This document shows positions 46,932-59,083 of a DNA stretch of 64,000 nucleotides, in pieces (positions within the stretch are counted from its first letter, which is position 1; each line of letters begins with the position of its first letter). The position numbers and the translations under genes are program-made. Source of the stretch: Tetrastigma voinierianum (taxonomy: Eukaryota; Streptophyta; Magnoliopsida; Vitales; Vitaceae); assembly GCA_016808115.1 (NCBI GenBank), contig JAEQBH010000722.1, positions 110,834 to 174,833 of the forward strand, given 5' to 3'. The notes below the pieces were generated by a model. The model saw only the letters and a list, made by a program, of their open reading frames with translations, made no database searches and had not been told where the DNA came from.

Positions 46932-47789
46932 GCCCCTTTTCTCAGCCGGAAATTCAGGTTTTTCGCTGTGTGGAAAATACTATGTTTTTAAACCTAGAGT
47001 GCGTAAAATTGAAAGGCAATTCCGCAGAGGATGACTCGGGCTAGGTTCAGACGCCTCGCGGCCGCTGAGGAAGCAACGCAAAGCCGAGGGCCGAGACCGT
47101 CTCGCTCGGAGGTTGAACTGACGCTCCCTCTCCCCGCTGTGAGCATAAGGCGACAAAAGATGAAGTGTCCTTCCTTCAGTCCTAGGCTGATAAAGACAAA
47201 GAAGCCATAGAGGAGGACTACTAGAAGTTTTTGGAGGTAATCTTCACCTACGGTTATGGTTGTTGTATGTTCAAACACAACATTTGTGGAAGCCAACTAG
47301 AGGTCCATAACGCATGCCCAACTCCTCCTCGACTCCAATCGGCTTTAAAGTTCTATGCGAACTCCCAGTACCGATCCCAAAGAATTACGGAGGTGACATA
47401 AGCCTAGGTGGATTTGATCGAGCCGGCTAAGGATCCTGAGGAGAATGCCTCCATTAGGGATCCAAGCTGATTTTGTTCTCCTTATTTCTCTTTCCCCCAT
47501 TTTTTTTTTAAAAAAAAAATTCTATAAGGGGCCCCGTTTGGCCACCAAGACATACGTATTTTTGTAGTCACTGGCGCTTATTGGCGTATTTTAATGAAAT
47601 ATGATTTTTGGTATACTCATGCAATGAATCCTTACTGTTTCTCATCCTTTCTGCGAACATTGGTTAGGATAGTTAAGTCTTCTAGGAGCTAGGAGCTAGT
47701 AAGGATTGAGCTTGGGTTAGTAGGAAAGGCACCATTCTTGGGCCTTGGCTTTACCCAATAGGCTTAAGAGCTACTATTGTGCTTAAACA
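46932..47789 (-). other. 3' untranslated region of Tat-lineage element, LTR-proximal part
   Basis: It begins with the polypurine tract. The frame at 46,994-47,296 has no recognised domain. An A/T homopolymer junction lies near 47,500-47,520. Confidence 0.55.
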
Positions 47790-48930
47790 TGCGTCAACGG
47801 GCTAAGAGCCACAAGGCTAGCCCTTTGAAAGTGCAAGCAGGCTTAGAGTCACATCTCTAGTCTGAAGTGCCAAGCCAGAGCCACAAGTCTGTCTTTGAAC
47901 ACAATGTGCTTAGAGCCACTCTCTCTAGTCTTTAAAAGTGTCAATGTTTAGAGGCACAAGTTCATGCTTTGAAAGTGCTTCGTAGACTTAGAGCCACAAG
48001 TTTGGTCGCTTGTGCGCCGTATGGCTCGGAGCCACATCTAGGCTTTTTGACAATACTTAATGTGCTTGGGAGCCACAAGTGTGGTCTTTTGAAAGTGTCA
48101 GCAGGCTTAGAGTCACAAGTTTGGTCTTTTGAAAGTGCCAACAAACTTAGAGCCACATCTGGTATTTCACCGTGCCGTAAAGCCAGAGCCACAAGTCCTG
48201 TCTGAAGTGCCGCAGGCTCGGGGCCACTGGCTTTCTTTGAAAGCGCCTACCAAAGCTTGGGAGCTACAAGTCTGGGTCTTTTTGAAAGTGCCGGTAGGCT
48301 TAGAGCCATGTTTGATCTTTTGAGTGCCAAACTTAGGAGCCACAAGTCTAGTCTTTTGAAAGCTCTAGCAGTGCTTGCATCCACATCCGTCCAAAGTGTG
48401 CCGCAGTTTGTAGCCACAAGTTTGGTCTTTTGAAAGAAGGCAGGTTGAGCTACACCCTGCTTTGAAAGCGCTAGCAAGTTTAGAGCCATAAGTCTGGTAT
48501 TTTGAAAGTGCCAATAGGCTTAGAGCCATATTTGGTCTTTTGAAAGTGCTAGCAGGCTTGGAGCCACAAGTCTGGTCTTTTGAAAGTTCCAACAGGCTTA
48601 GAGCCACATCTGGTCTTTTGAAAGTGTCAATCAGTTTAAAGCCATAAGTCTAGTCTTTTGAAAGTGGCAGTAGACTTAGAGCCACATCTGGTCTTTTGAA
48701 AATGCTAACAGGCTTAGAGCCACAAGTTTGGTCTTTTGAAAGTGCCAGCAAACTTAGAGCTATAAGTCTAGTCTTTTGAAAGTGCCAGCAGACTTAGAGT
48801 CACATCTGGTCTTTTGAAAGTGTCAGCAGACTTAGAGTCACAAGTCTAGTCTTTTGAAAGTGTTAGTAGGTTAGAGCCACATCTAGTCTTTTGAAAGTAC
48901 CACTAGGCTTGGAGACACATCTAGGCTTTC
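47790..48930 (-). repeat. minisatellite array, 38/40-bp units in a 78-bp dimer
   Basis: Roughly 28 units of the form CTTAGAGCCACA-TCTGGTC-TTTTGAAAGTGCCAGCAGG. Two unit types alternate: one with CACATCTGGTC (38 bp) and one with CACAAGTCTGGTC (40 bp), giving a 78-bp higher-order repeat. Units are most regular at 48,480-48,900 and more degraded towards 47,800. It lies between pol and the 3' LTR. Tandem repeats in this position are known in Tat-lineage elements. Confidence 0.92.
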
Positions 48931-48984
48931 GTGATGGAGGCTGTAAAGATCGGGAAGAAAACACTTCCAAAGAAAAAAAATTAA

Positions 48985-50200
48985 ATAAGAGAACTTTATT
49001 GATAATACCTCTTAAGATGTGTAGCATTCCATATCCTAGATACTAGAGTCCGGCTCAGCTTATTTAGTGTATTGAGCTTAGTCGCCTCTACTCCTTTTAC
49101 TATCACGCACGGACCTCTCCCAATTAGGGTTAGAACTTGCTGCAAATTACGAGTCACTCTGAACTCGTGTTTTCAAAGACCCTTCTTAAAACTATTAGGT
49201 CTTCGACTGAGAACGACGCGACCTAACACGCCTGTTATATAGGTTTGTCATCCTTTGTCAGTACGAGGCTATAATGTATAACGACCGCTTCTCGAAGCTC
49301 ATCCATCTAGTCTTTGGTGTGATGGCTTAGTATTGGGTCTTTCCAGGATTTCACCGGCGTCAACATCCCAATTTCTATAGGAATGATGGCCTCCATCCCA
49401 TAGGTGAGGGCGAATGGTGACACTCCAGTCGGCTTTCAGCTGGTTGTCCTATAGGCCCAAAGAACTCCTAGTATCTCGTCCACCCATTTTCCCTTAGCCG
49501 AATGTGTATCGCTAAAGCAAAGAAAGAGGGTTTGCTTAGATGCTTCCACCGACCATTGCCTGCGGTACCATGAGGTTGGAGTACAAATTTATGATCTCAC
49601 TCTCCCGAAAATATTTCGTATATCGCCACAAACTATGGCCCATTGTCGCCATAATCGACCGGGTATTCGAACTAGCGTATCGATATTCTTCCACACAAAT
49701 TGGACGACATCCTTATCCATGATGGAGATGAAGGCGTCAACTTCTATCCATTTAATAAAACAATTGGTGGCAACCAACAACACCTTTTTTTGAGTTAGGG
49801 CGGTAGGCAGCGGTCCAACTATGTCAATTCTCCACTAAGCAAAGATCAAGGGGCTCGTGAATTTCGCCAGGTCTCGAGCCCAGATCCCAATACGGGGCTC
49901 GCCGCTGGCAACGGCCGCACTTCGACGTAGGCCGCGATCACCTTCATAGTTAGCTAATAACACCCTTGTGTATAGGCCCTGTGAGCTAAAGTTCTGCTGC
50001 CCGGATGGTTTCCGCATATTCCTTCATGGAGTTCTGCCAGTATATACTATCCTTATTGAGTGGTGAGACACTTTAGATACGACCCGTCCAGAGACCGCTT
50101 GTATAATTGCCCGTTTACCAAGGAAAATCTCGTTGCCTGGACCTGGACCTTGTGGGCTTCCACTCTATTATCCGGAAGTTCTCCCAAGCTTAGATAATGC
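48985..50200 (-). pseudogene. Tat-lineage integrase and pol C-terminus
   Basis: In minus-strand order: NCFIKWIEVDAFISIMDKDV and VVQFVWKNIDTLVRIPGRLW (49,590-49,760) from the catalytic core, then a passage around KWVDEILGVLWAYRTT and PTGVSPFALTYGMEAIIPIE (about 49,380-49,500). The pol end reads IWNATHLKRYYQ-stop near 49,000, the usual terminus in this lineage. The catalytic D-D-E cannot all be verified because of shifts. Confidence 0.8.
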
Positions 50201-50399
50201 ATTATAAGAGTTAGCCAAGAAAGGTCTGCTTCATATCCACTTAACTCTGATCGGGCTTAATAGACGATGTCAAGGTAGTAGATTGGGAGAATGCGCGCTT
50301 TTATTGGGATGGATGCCCACCGTCCAAATGCGCATACCCTTCATTCGAGTCCTCAGATATGTTCAAGCCCAAGCCGCAAACTCACTAGTCTGCATCACT

Positions 50400-51100
50400 G
50401 CACTCCACATACTTCGCTGATGCGCTGGTCTCGTGACTCGACATCCTCGTTTATATGTCCTACTACTAGTTGAGAGTCACTACGTATGAGGAGTTTTTCT
50501 CTCGATTATACTGATCAGGCGATCTACCCCAGCTGTGACGTTTCATATTTAGTCCCCATCGAAGTGAAGTCTTAACGTGATGGCTTGCTCTACCCTTTCC
50601 CTACCGAGGCTTTGTCATGAAGCCGACTCCAAACTCTCCCGACGGCGAAGCATCGGGTTCCACATTGCAGAATCCAATTAACCATCGTTATCCTAGTCCA
50701 CATTCTATTGTATTTACAGTAATATGCTAATACCTACCCTTTCAAACACTCAAGCGAGGTTTATACTTAATAATCGAACTCGCTTAGCCTAATCAGTCCA
50801 TCAGTCATCCTTCCGATAGGTCAAGCTTCGTATGTTTCAGAAGGAGATCGGCCTTGACCTTGACGACAGGCCTGGAAGTGGAGGGGCGTTTCTCGCCACG
50901 CCACCCGAGGGCCGTGCCTTTGTCTGAGACTCGTGTATCAGTTTCTACTTATGCCGTAGATTCGCTTATGAAGAATAAATGGTCTCGTTTTCGTTTCGTG
51001 GTTCTTGAACAAAGCTGCACTTATTAAAACTTTTGACACTTTGTGAGATAGAGTACGCCCGCCTTTGTGCTATCCTGCACTGGTGGTCTGCAAGATATTG
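50400..51100 (-). pseudogene. Tat-lineage RNase H
   Basis: LLIRSDSQLVVGHINEDVES (about 50,425-50,500) contains the conserved SDSQLVVG block with its catalytic D, followed by RDQRISEVC. Upstream parts are in several frames. Confidence 0.7.
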
Positions 51101-52130
51101 TTTGATTTCCATGAAAGCTGGGTCTCACTGATTCACAGCCATTTTCGGCTTCCTTTAGAGTGAGAAATGGCTTCAATAATTTAGTGGAACGGGATATGAA
51201 CCCGCCCGAGGGCTACTCAACCTGGCTCCGCTTAGTTGTTGTTCTCCTTTCCTAGAGGTAGGAGCCTGAGAGTCCATTATAGCTTTGAGTTGCACAGGGT
51301 TAGCCTCTATTCCTCTCTAGGTCACCATGAAGCCTAGAAACTTACCCGAACTAACTCTGAAGGCACATTTCAAAGGGTTAAGTTTCATGCCATACCTTCG
51401 CACAAATTTCAATGGCCTCCTCGTGAGTTGCCGGATGATCGGGTTAGTTTCTCTGGATTTTATACATATCATCGATATAGGCTTCCATGGTGTTGCCCAC
51501 GCAGGCTGGAATATCTCAGCTTACTAATCTTGATAGATTGCTCCTCAAAGATTCTTCAATCCAAAAGGTATCATCAGAATGATAACCCGGTGTAATGAAG
51601 GTCGCTTTTCTCCTCGCGATCGTGTGCATGGGAGTTTGATGATATCTGGAGAAGGGGTCTAGAAACGATAGTATCCCATGTTTGGCTGCGAAGTCAACAA
51701 TTTGATCTATATGCTAGTGGGAAGCTACCCTTTCGCACGCCATATAAGAAGGGTATACAAACTCTCGCCACTGTCGCTTGGAACCACACCATTGGCTAGC
51801 CATTTTGGGTACTTTACTTCTCTAATGAAACCTACTCTTAGTAAGTTGTCTACCTTTGCCTGGATGATCTGATGACGATCTGAGTGAAAACACTTTACTT
51901 TCTATCTTACTGGTTTAGCCGTGGAGATGATGTTTAGTTTGTGAGAGGCCACCATTGGATTAATTCTGACCATATCCAAGTGGCTCCAGGCGAACACATC
52001 TATGTTACTCAACAGTGCGAGTCGTAACTGTTCTTTTTCGTCATCGGTCAGAAGAGAACTGGCATAAGTGAACTTCTCCGACTTGTCCAAAGCATTGTTT
52101 TCCAGGGGTCCATGTACCAATGGATTTTCT
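51101..52130 (-). pseudogene. Tat-lineage reverse transcriptase
   Basis: It begins near 52,080 with DEKEQLRLALLSNIDVFAWS and MVRINPMVASHKLNI, the standard pre-RT blocks of Tat elements. The catalytic box YIDDM is readable at 51,465-51,479. Frames shift several times between them. Confidence 0.82.
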
Positions 52131-52790
52131 TCTCCGCCCGATCTGGCAAATGAACTCGTGATTGCATGGGGGTTTAATCCTTAAGGAGGACTTGAGGCTC
52201 TTCTCCCTCTTTCCCCAGATAGAGACCAATAACATTGCCTTGTGGCTAGTTGACTACCCAAAAGGTCAATCTGACCAACATTAGTCAAATAATTGACCAT
52301 TCGTGATAGGTCAAGGGAACAACTTCATCGAAAGTGCACCAGCCGCCCCATTATGGCGTTTGTAAGGACCTAAGTCTCCAACCACGAGAATAGAACTTGG
52401 CCGAAAGGGATTGATCGATTCTACAGGAGCTTCGACATCTCCTTATCATTACTGGTGAGGTCACATTCATTAAAACTGTAAAGAATTCGCTTCTGGCCGA
52501 ATTTAACACCCCTAAGGAAAGCCTCATCTGGTTGAAGGTGGGTAGTTGCTACAAATCTGTTCCGCTGCCAGGATCCACCAATACCCTGTGCACATCAAAA
52601 CCGCTAATACAGAGGGTGAGAACCAATGCATCATAGTGGGGCACAATAATTCTGTTCGGGTTGACAAGAGGGAAGGATATGGGGCCATCTATAGGCCTGG
52701 TTACTTCATGGATGCCTTATGTGTGGATAACATTTACCATGGCTTTGACTATGGCAGCTCTTAAGATCTTCTTCTATCGCGCTGAATCGA
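52131..52790 (-). pseudogene. Tat-lineage protease region
   Basis: VHRVLVDPGSGTDL near 52,545-52,585 corresponds to the VLVDxGSSxD active-site motif. The catalytic aspartate is kept but the next residue is proline. An in-frame stop follows. Confidence 0.65.
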
Positions 52791-54120
52791 TATCGTCATC
52801 AAACGGCCATTTCTAAGATATAATTTGGTGATCGGGTTTAGGTTTTGAAGGAGTTGTGGATCCGGCTGCAATTCTGTCTACTGTTGGCCCTAACTCCTCT
52901 ATGTGGTCTACTTCTTTGATATACCTCCTAAGACATCTAGCATTGACTAGTTTTTCCACCAAGAACTTTAGTCTTCGGCACTTGTCAGTCTCATGCCCAT
53001 GATCCCTATGATAATCGCATTGCAAGGATTTGTTTCTTTAGGAAGGATCTATCTGGATCGGTGCAGACCAATTAAACTTTGGAAAATCACGAATGATGGG
53101 TAAAGCCTTTCATATGAGATGTTCAGAGGGTGAACTGCGGGGGCTCTCTCTTTTTCTATGACTGGTCATAGGATCGCTTCAGCCTCTCGCTTCACTTCGT
53201 TAGCCTGACGGCTTATAGTCCTCGCCAACCGACTTGAAATCATGACAACTGGGTTGAAAGGTAAGAACTTTGTCCTCTAACATTGAGTACTTATCGGCCA
53301 GCTTGTCTAGCTTTTCCATTATCTCTCGTGGGTCTAAAGATAGCGACTGGAAGAACAATGTGGAAGGCCCAAAGCTTCTCCTAGTTTCTCGAGGATCAGA
53401 TCCATGTCGTAAGATTCTACCTGTTGAACGGCTTGCCAAATCTCCTCATGAAGTCTCGAATATATCCGCTTCCTGCTTAAGAATAGCTTATAAGGAGTTG
53501 ATGTTCCTCTTTTGTCACATCGAACAAAGGTATTGCGATACGAATGCCGCCCACAGGTCATTGAATGAGTTTATTGAGTTGTGTGGGAGCTTATGAATCC
53601 AAGCTAAAGAGGGCCCCCGCAAGCTAGCCGAGAACACTTTATACAATGCATAATCAGCTGCCTAAGTAGTATCATCGCTTGATTATAGGAGCATGTGATC
53701 GTGTATCAGTCATGAACATGGAAAAAGAGGGTATGATGAACCCGCGAGGTGGCTTCAGAAATAAGAAATGTGCTGCCTTTAGGAGCGAGGACAGCATGTC
53801 GTCGGGTCCCCGAATTGGAGTTGTTGGCAACATGTAAAATGTTGGCCCTATATTGAAGGCGGGATGTACAAACAACATTAATGGCATCGCACCTGCAGGC
53901 AATCCCAACACGTCATCGAGGACTCGGTCTAGCTGGTTTCGCTTCGCCTTCTTCTCTCCTTTGCCCTCGCATCGATTCACCACTAACGGCATTATCGGGT
54001 TGCAGGGCGACGCGGAACCTTTTATGCACTGGCTCGTGTTCTTGTTGGTGAGATGCCTAAAGGTGGGGAACTACCTGAGGACAACTCATCATCTATTGGA
54101 GCCTCGACCTCGTTCGAGAT
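52791..54120 (-). pseudogene. Tat-lineage gag
   Basis: RGTSTPYKLFLSRK and IWQAVQQVESYDMDLILE (about 53,400-53,510) followed by FGPSTLFFQSLSLDP (about 53,340-53,380) are the conserved capsid blocks. The nucleocapsid-like motif CDYHRDHGHETDKCRRLK is at about 52,965-53,020, in the C-x2-H-x3-H-x4-C form typical of the lineage. Frameshifts separate these pieces. Confidence 0.82.
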
Positions 54121-54499
54121 AATGGGCTCTTTCATTCTATTGCAAGGGATTGGATGCAAAGCTAGATCGGTATCTTGCACATCTCTTCCACCAAGATCGT
54201 GATCTTTTTCTACTCCGGTTTGAATCGGCCTTTTCTGGCGTCAGCAGCATTCAAAGATGATCCTAACTCCCTTCCATCCGCCTTGCTTGTTCCTCCTCCC
54301 CGCTTCTCTTCTCCATGTCCTAGCGCTAATGGAGGAATTGATCTTCTAGCAATTGGATCATCGTGTTGTTTGACATTATGACTGCCTCAGACCAATCAGA
54401 CATGGGAGGGGGAATTGACAGAGCTACCGGTGACGAAGGGCTACTAGATAGTCGTTGAAGCCAAGCCCTTGCAGCCTATGGACGAGACTTTCTGTTCAG

Positions 54500-54517
54500 T
54501 TCCCATAGACGGCGCCA
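54500..54517 (-). promoter_or_regulatory. primer binding site of Tat-lineage element
   Basis: The minus strand reads TGGCGCCGTCTATGGGAA, two bases inside the LTR edge. This is the PBS form seen in Tat-lineage elements, distinct from the tRNA-Asp form of the Athila copies here. Confidence 0.88.
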
Positions 54518-54519
54518 AT

Positions 54520-55154
54520 TGTTGTTACCTTAATCGTCTGACCTCCGAGGCATTAGTGGCATAATGTGAACCTGCCAAAAGGGTGATTCGGTGATGGTGG
54601 GTCGACTACCTCTACGACAAGCTCAAATAAAAACACTGGTGTTAAAAGAAGAGGAAGAAAAGAGACACATAGCTTGGAATTGTTTCCCTCCTCGTGAGGA
54701 TCTTCATAATTTATATAAAATCATTCGAATCTCTCTCCTATCTCAGAAGGAATTTCCTATTTGTGGATAAATCTATTTTCCTTATTTATGACTCCGATTT
54801 TCCTTTCGTGTGACTAATTCTTCCTTATCAAATATTATTCCTCCAGGAAGTATGAGATTTGGAAACCAGGAAATTTGCGAATAAATATCCTTAGCATATT
54901 TCTCGCTTTTATTTATTTATCAATAACGAACTTGTCATATACGAAAGGACGGCAACTGCGACTTAAACTTTAGGTGAGCCACTGTCGACATTTAGAGGCA
55001 TCTTACTGTCACATGACTCGATTCTCCTGCCTAGTAGTGCTCTAGGTTTTAATATGGTAGGATGGTCAGGGTCACTTTCATCGCAGCCAAGAGGGCTCAA
55101 TGAAACGGGTCCTGCGCCCATTGAGTAGTGGGTCTAAAGACCATGGTATTCACA
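54520..55154 (-). repeat. 5' LTR of Tat-lineage element
   Basis: About 635 bp, starting TGTGAATACC and ending GGTAACAACA on the minus strand. It is homologous to 46,327-46,931 and followed outside by the target duplication CATAT at 55,155-55,159. Confidence 0.88.
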
Positions 55155-55194
55155 CATATAACAATATTAAGATCTATCATTAGTATATCTTATA

Positions 55195-55602
55195 GGGTGT
55201 TTATTTTTTAACTTTTTAATTAAAGTAATTTGCTTTCACTTTTTACATTGCTTGTTTTTCTACTTTTTTATAACTTTTTATAGACTTTGTATTAAGTAAA
55301 AAACCAAAATATTTGATTTCTTTTTATAAATAAAAAGGGTAACATATTCATTTTTTGTTGTTTTTTAATACTTAGAAGAAATAAAAATTATAAAAACAAA
55401 TAATTCAATATTTAACATCATAAATTACACCCTTGAGGCTTTGCTCAAATGGTAAAGATGTGGAATAGGGAATAGAATATTTTAGGTTCGAATCCTTATA
55501 AGAACATAATATAATATTCAAAGTTAATAGATATTTATTGATAAATATGTTATTTTTTAGATAATGAATGCCATTTAAAATTAAGTAAAACAAATAAACA
55601 TC
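55195..55602. mobile_element. hAT-like MITE, 408 bp
   Basis: The ends are inverted: the left reads GGGTGTTTATTTTTTAACTT and the right, reverse-complemented, GATGTTTATTTGTTTTACTT. Flanks ATCTTATA (55,187-55,194) and ATCTTAAG (55,603-55,610) fit an 8-bp target duplication with 6 of 8 matches. A SINE sits inside. No transposase is present. Confidence 0.65.
55431..55540 (+). mobile_element. tRNA-derived SINE inside the MITE
   Basis: The head CCTTGAGGCTTTGCTCAAAT has a tRNA A box, and GGTTCGAATCC is a near-perfect B box. The 3' end CAAAGTTAATAGATATTTA is a variant of the family's CAAAGTGAATAGATGTAAAA. Confidence 0.65.
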
Positions 55603-55634
55603 ATCTTAAGCTCATTTACTTATATCTTAATCTC

Positions 55635-55637
<3 letters not shown>

Positions 55638-55705
<68 letters not shown>

Positions 55706-55740
55706 TGTATGTATGTATGTATGTATGGAGAGAGAGGGAG
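55638..55740. repeat. compound microsatellite (TA)n(ATGT)n(GA)n
   Basis: TA units to 55,679, then about 12 ATGT units to 55,727, then a short GA tract. Confidence 0.97.
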
Positions 55741-57876
55741 AAAGTTATGAACTTATGACTTTGATACTTAGTATTCTCATACTATTGGTAATTGACTTTT
55801 AAAATTTAAGATGCTGAAAAGGTCTGAAAGAAAGCAAGTAGGTATGAGATTAAGAAAGAATATCCCCCACTATTGAACATATTAAATCCACAATACATAT
55901 TTAAATTTATATGGATTGGTTGTTAAGGTTTGATTTGATCTCTCTCTCTTTCACACATTATAAAATATTCAGATTTGTCCTTTCTCAAGTTTGTCCTATA
56001 ATTACTTTAACCCATTTTCATCTCTCAATTTCTTGTTAAGGAAAATTATTAAATTAGAAAAAAAAAAGAGTTGTTTGTCCTTGTTGACCTTTGAAGTTGA
56101 ATATTTAACAAAACTATAGTAATTAAGAAGCAGGAACCCCAATAACCTTGATAACAAAGTCAAGAGAGTTGATCAAAAGGGAGGCAATGGTTGTGACTCT
56201 TACATTAGTTTACAAAGAGATGGGGGCATCCACCCCCCTTTTCCTCTTAAATAATCTTCAAACAACAAGGTTGACATACATGGGGAGATGCCAGTAAATG
56301 ATGACAGAAACATGCAACAAATAATAATAATAATAATATATATGAATAAAAATTTGGATTTGTTGAAGATGATACATGCATCTAATCATGAATGCATCTA
56401 ATCACAGCATATTCTGTGATTGAAAATGAAGATGGAGGAGGGAGATGATATCATCTTATGCGCATGATCATGGTGGATTCTCGGCAATGTCTGGTCATGC
56501 CCCCACCACTGATACCATATGCTAATTAACTTTTAGATTAAAGAATATGCTGATTAAAACTTCTGATCATCATGCTTTATATGGAGAAATCATCACTTGG
56601 ACTATATTATATCTTTTTCCTATACATATGATTGAGAGGTTTTTTTTTCCATGATCAAGATCTCTTTCCAGGGTAGTTGACAGAGTTGCATTCCCATAAA
56701 AAAATGCTTTCTCTACCTGAGAAACTGGTGGGTGAACTCATCAATCATGGAGTATTGATTTCAACTATTTCCCAAAAGAGATATTATGAAAGATTTACAG
56801 TATCTTGTTCTTGTTCTATTTGTTTTTTTTTTTTTGACAGTAAGTATCTTGTTCTTCTTAAATGCACTTATTGTAATGAATGTATCCATTCAAAATCCAT
56901 ATCTTCCCCTAAAAGTAAAACTCCAATTCTTAGATATATAAACCAGCAGGCATATCAAGAAAAGTGTTCTTTTTCTTGCCTAAATATATACACCTAACAC
57001 ACCCAAAGTGGGAGAGGCTTGGTAATTATTCTCTTTCTCTCTCTCTCTCTCTATATATATATATAAGAAGGTTCTGTGATCACTTTCTGTGATTTTATGA
57101 AACCCCATTTGAGATACAAGAATGGGAGTGGAGGGGAGCAGAATAAACAATGAAACCCATTGAAGAAACCAAGTATGGGAGTGGGGGGATTGTGCATGCG
57201 AGAATAAATTATATAGGATGACAGCTTAAAAAAATTGGCCGATAGTGATGGATATTAGGTCAATGTTTAGGTTTGTTAATAAAGTCCTTTTCTTGGCTCC
57301 ACTTGTTCTGTTGGAAAGCTACATCTTCATCACTAATACTGAAATCAAATTAATAAAGGAGTATTGACTTGTAAACCACCTGTTTGATATTACAAAATAG
57401 GTGCACCTCTCTTGTACTATTCACCAACACCCTTAAATGCCTCCAAATGGGTTGAGCTTTGGGGACAAGAGTCAAGTTCCAACCCACATTTGCAAAGCCT
57501 TGCTGAATGCTGATCATGAGCCACTAGCTAGCTAGCCACTCATCAAAATCTAGTTTTTAGTATGAATTTCTATTAACCATATAAACACGTTTTAAAGTAA
57601 TTATAAGAGTTGATTATGGGCCTTATAAATGATATCAGCGTCAGTACTGGTCGAGCCAGAAAGTCAGGGACAAAATAAAACATTTTGTTATGAGAGGGCA
57701 ATGTCATATGAAGGAATAAATTTGATTGAGCTAATTTGCGTGCATCTCGACTAATCTCATGTAATCTAAAATTAACGATTAAGTAAACCTCTGTTTGTCT
57801 TGAGGGGGCTCAAACTAGTCAAATAAAAGTTTTAACATTCTATAGATGCATGGTATAATATATTTTCCCTTCAACT
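55741..57876. other. AT-rich intergenic region
   Basis: No gene is supported. It holds an (ATA)n tract (56,322-56,345) and a (CT)n(AT)n tract (57,036-57,064). The plus-strand frame at 56,677-56,997 has no recognisable domain. Confidence 0.6.
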
Positions 57877-58003
57877 TTTTTTTTTTTTTTTTTTTACTTC
57901 TATTCATTTTACATACACAATCTAGTATTTTCATATTACTAGTGATTTGAACGCGAAACCTCTCATCCTCCTTCCACCTTACCATTCGAACAAGACCTCA
58001 AGG
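57877..58003 (-). mobile_element. tRNA-derived SINE
   Basis: On the minus strand: head CCTTGAGGTCTTGTTCGAAT, B box GCGTTCAAATCAC, 3' end AAAATGAATAGAAGTAAAAA with a long poly-A tail (poly-T at 57,877-57,894). Confidence 0.7.
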
Positions 58004-59083
58004 ACAAGTGTTAATTCCCTTACTTAGATAGAAGGTAAGTGGTTTATATTAGTTATAAACCTTGTCATACCACTAATTGTTTGGAATTTGGAGTTTTCTA
58101 ATACCCCAATCAGCAAATCAAGTAGCCCCCGGGAATGGGTTATCTAACAGAAGAAACGTAATGAAAAACACCATTGCATAATTGCTTCCTTCCCGTAGAT
58201 GGAGTAGTTCTGGGTTTTCTTCTAGTAGTAAAACTCTGAGATATATGATGTATCCATCCATGAATTCCTTCCCAAACAGAACCATAGGCATGGCAGTCGC
58301 TTCAAGGAGTCATTATTTGCCTATTTGTGGGTCAACAGCCATGGAAGATGAATTGATCAAGAAAGAGAGTACGTGGAAGTAGGCATAGGCATCATGCAGT
58401 AGAGGTGCTTCTGCTTCTTTCAATAATTCAGATGAAAAAGAAAAAAGAGACAGATTCTCAAGATAAAGTATAGCAGTCATGGACTGATGCTTAGAAACAT
58501 AATAATAACATTACTCGTTGTTTTGACTGCCAATATGTTATAAACAGCCAGGTAGGCCCCCTTACTATAATTGGTCTTCTTTTAATGCACTGGTGTGCAT
58601 GATACCTATTGCTTTGGTAGCCCGTACCACCGCTCAATAGCCGACACCCGCGCAGCCCATTTCTTGGTCCGGTTCTACGAAGCCGGCCCAAGACGGCCCA
58701 ATTATATTAAAACCACACAGTGAACTCCACTGCACGACGTACCCTAACCCGTATGATCCCGAGTCCCCCGCCACTATCTCACCGCATAATGGTAAATTAC
58801 ATGAAAAATAAAGAAAGTAGATATTTATCCCTAACTTCCTAATTTCTAAACTTTATTTCGGGCGGTAATCCCGATGCTTAAAAACATATCTTATCCCATG
58901 TTAATTTTAATACAAAACATATATTATTCATAAAATAAGCACGCAGATTTTAATCGAACTTATAAATCGGAAGATCCTACGTAAAAGGTATGCAATTCCA
59001 ACTATTTCAACCTTCTTTTTCTTCCTCCACATTGTCGACTTAATCATCTGAGTAGTGCCACGACACACACCGTCGCCGAGTCG

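Larger units (their letters stand above)
46327..55154 (-). mobile_element. Tat-lineage Ty3/gypsy LTR retrotransposon, complete but decayed
   Basis: Homologous LTRs of about 0.6 kb lie at 54,520-55,154 (5') and 46,327-46,931 (3'). CATAT at 46,322-46,326 and 55,155-55,159 is a perfect 5-bp target duplication. A PBS abuts the 5' LTR and a polypurine tract the 3' LTR. In order the interior codes gag, protease, RT, RNase H and integrase, then a 1.1 kb minisatellite. The HGHET zinc-knuckle type and the PBS place it in the Tat lineage. All frames are broken. Confidence 0.88.

Noticed and set aside
47790..48930. CRISPR-like array of ~38-40 bp repeats.
   Set aside because: There are no unique spacers; the units are contiguous tandem repeats inside a plant retrotransposon.
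55431..55515. Possible tRNA gene with A box and GGTTCGAATCC B box.
   Set aside because: No acceptor or anticodon stem pairs properly, and the same head recurs with a shared non-tRNA 3' tail, so it is a SINE.
56380..56560. Possible microRNA-like hairpin near repeated GCATCTAATCA words.
   Set aside because: The arms do not pair over a 21-nt duplex and no known plant miRNA sequence is present.
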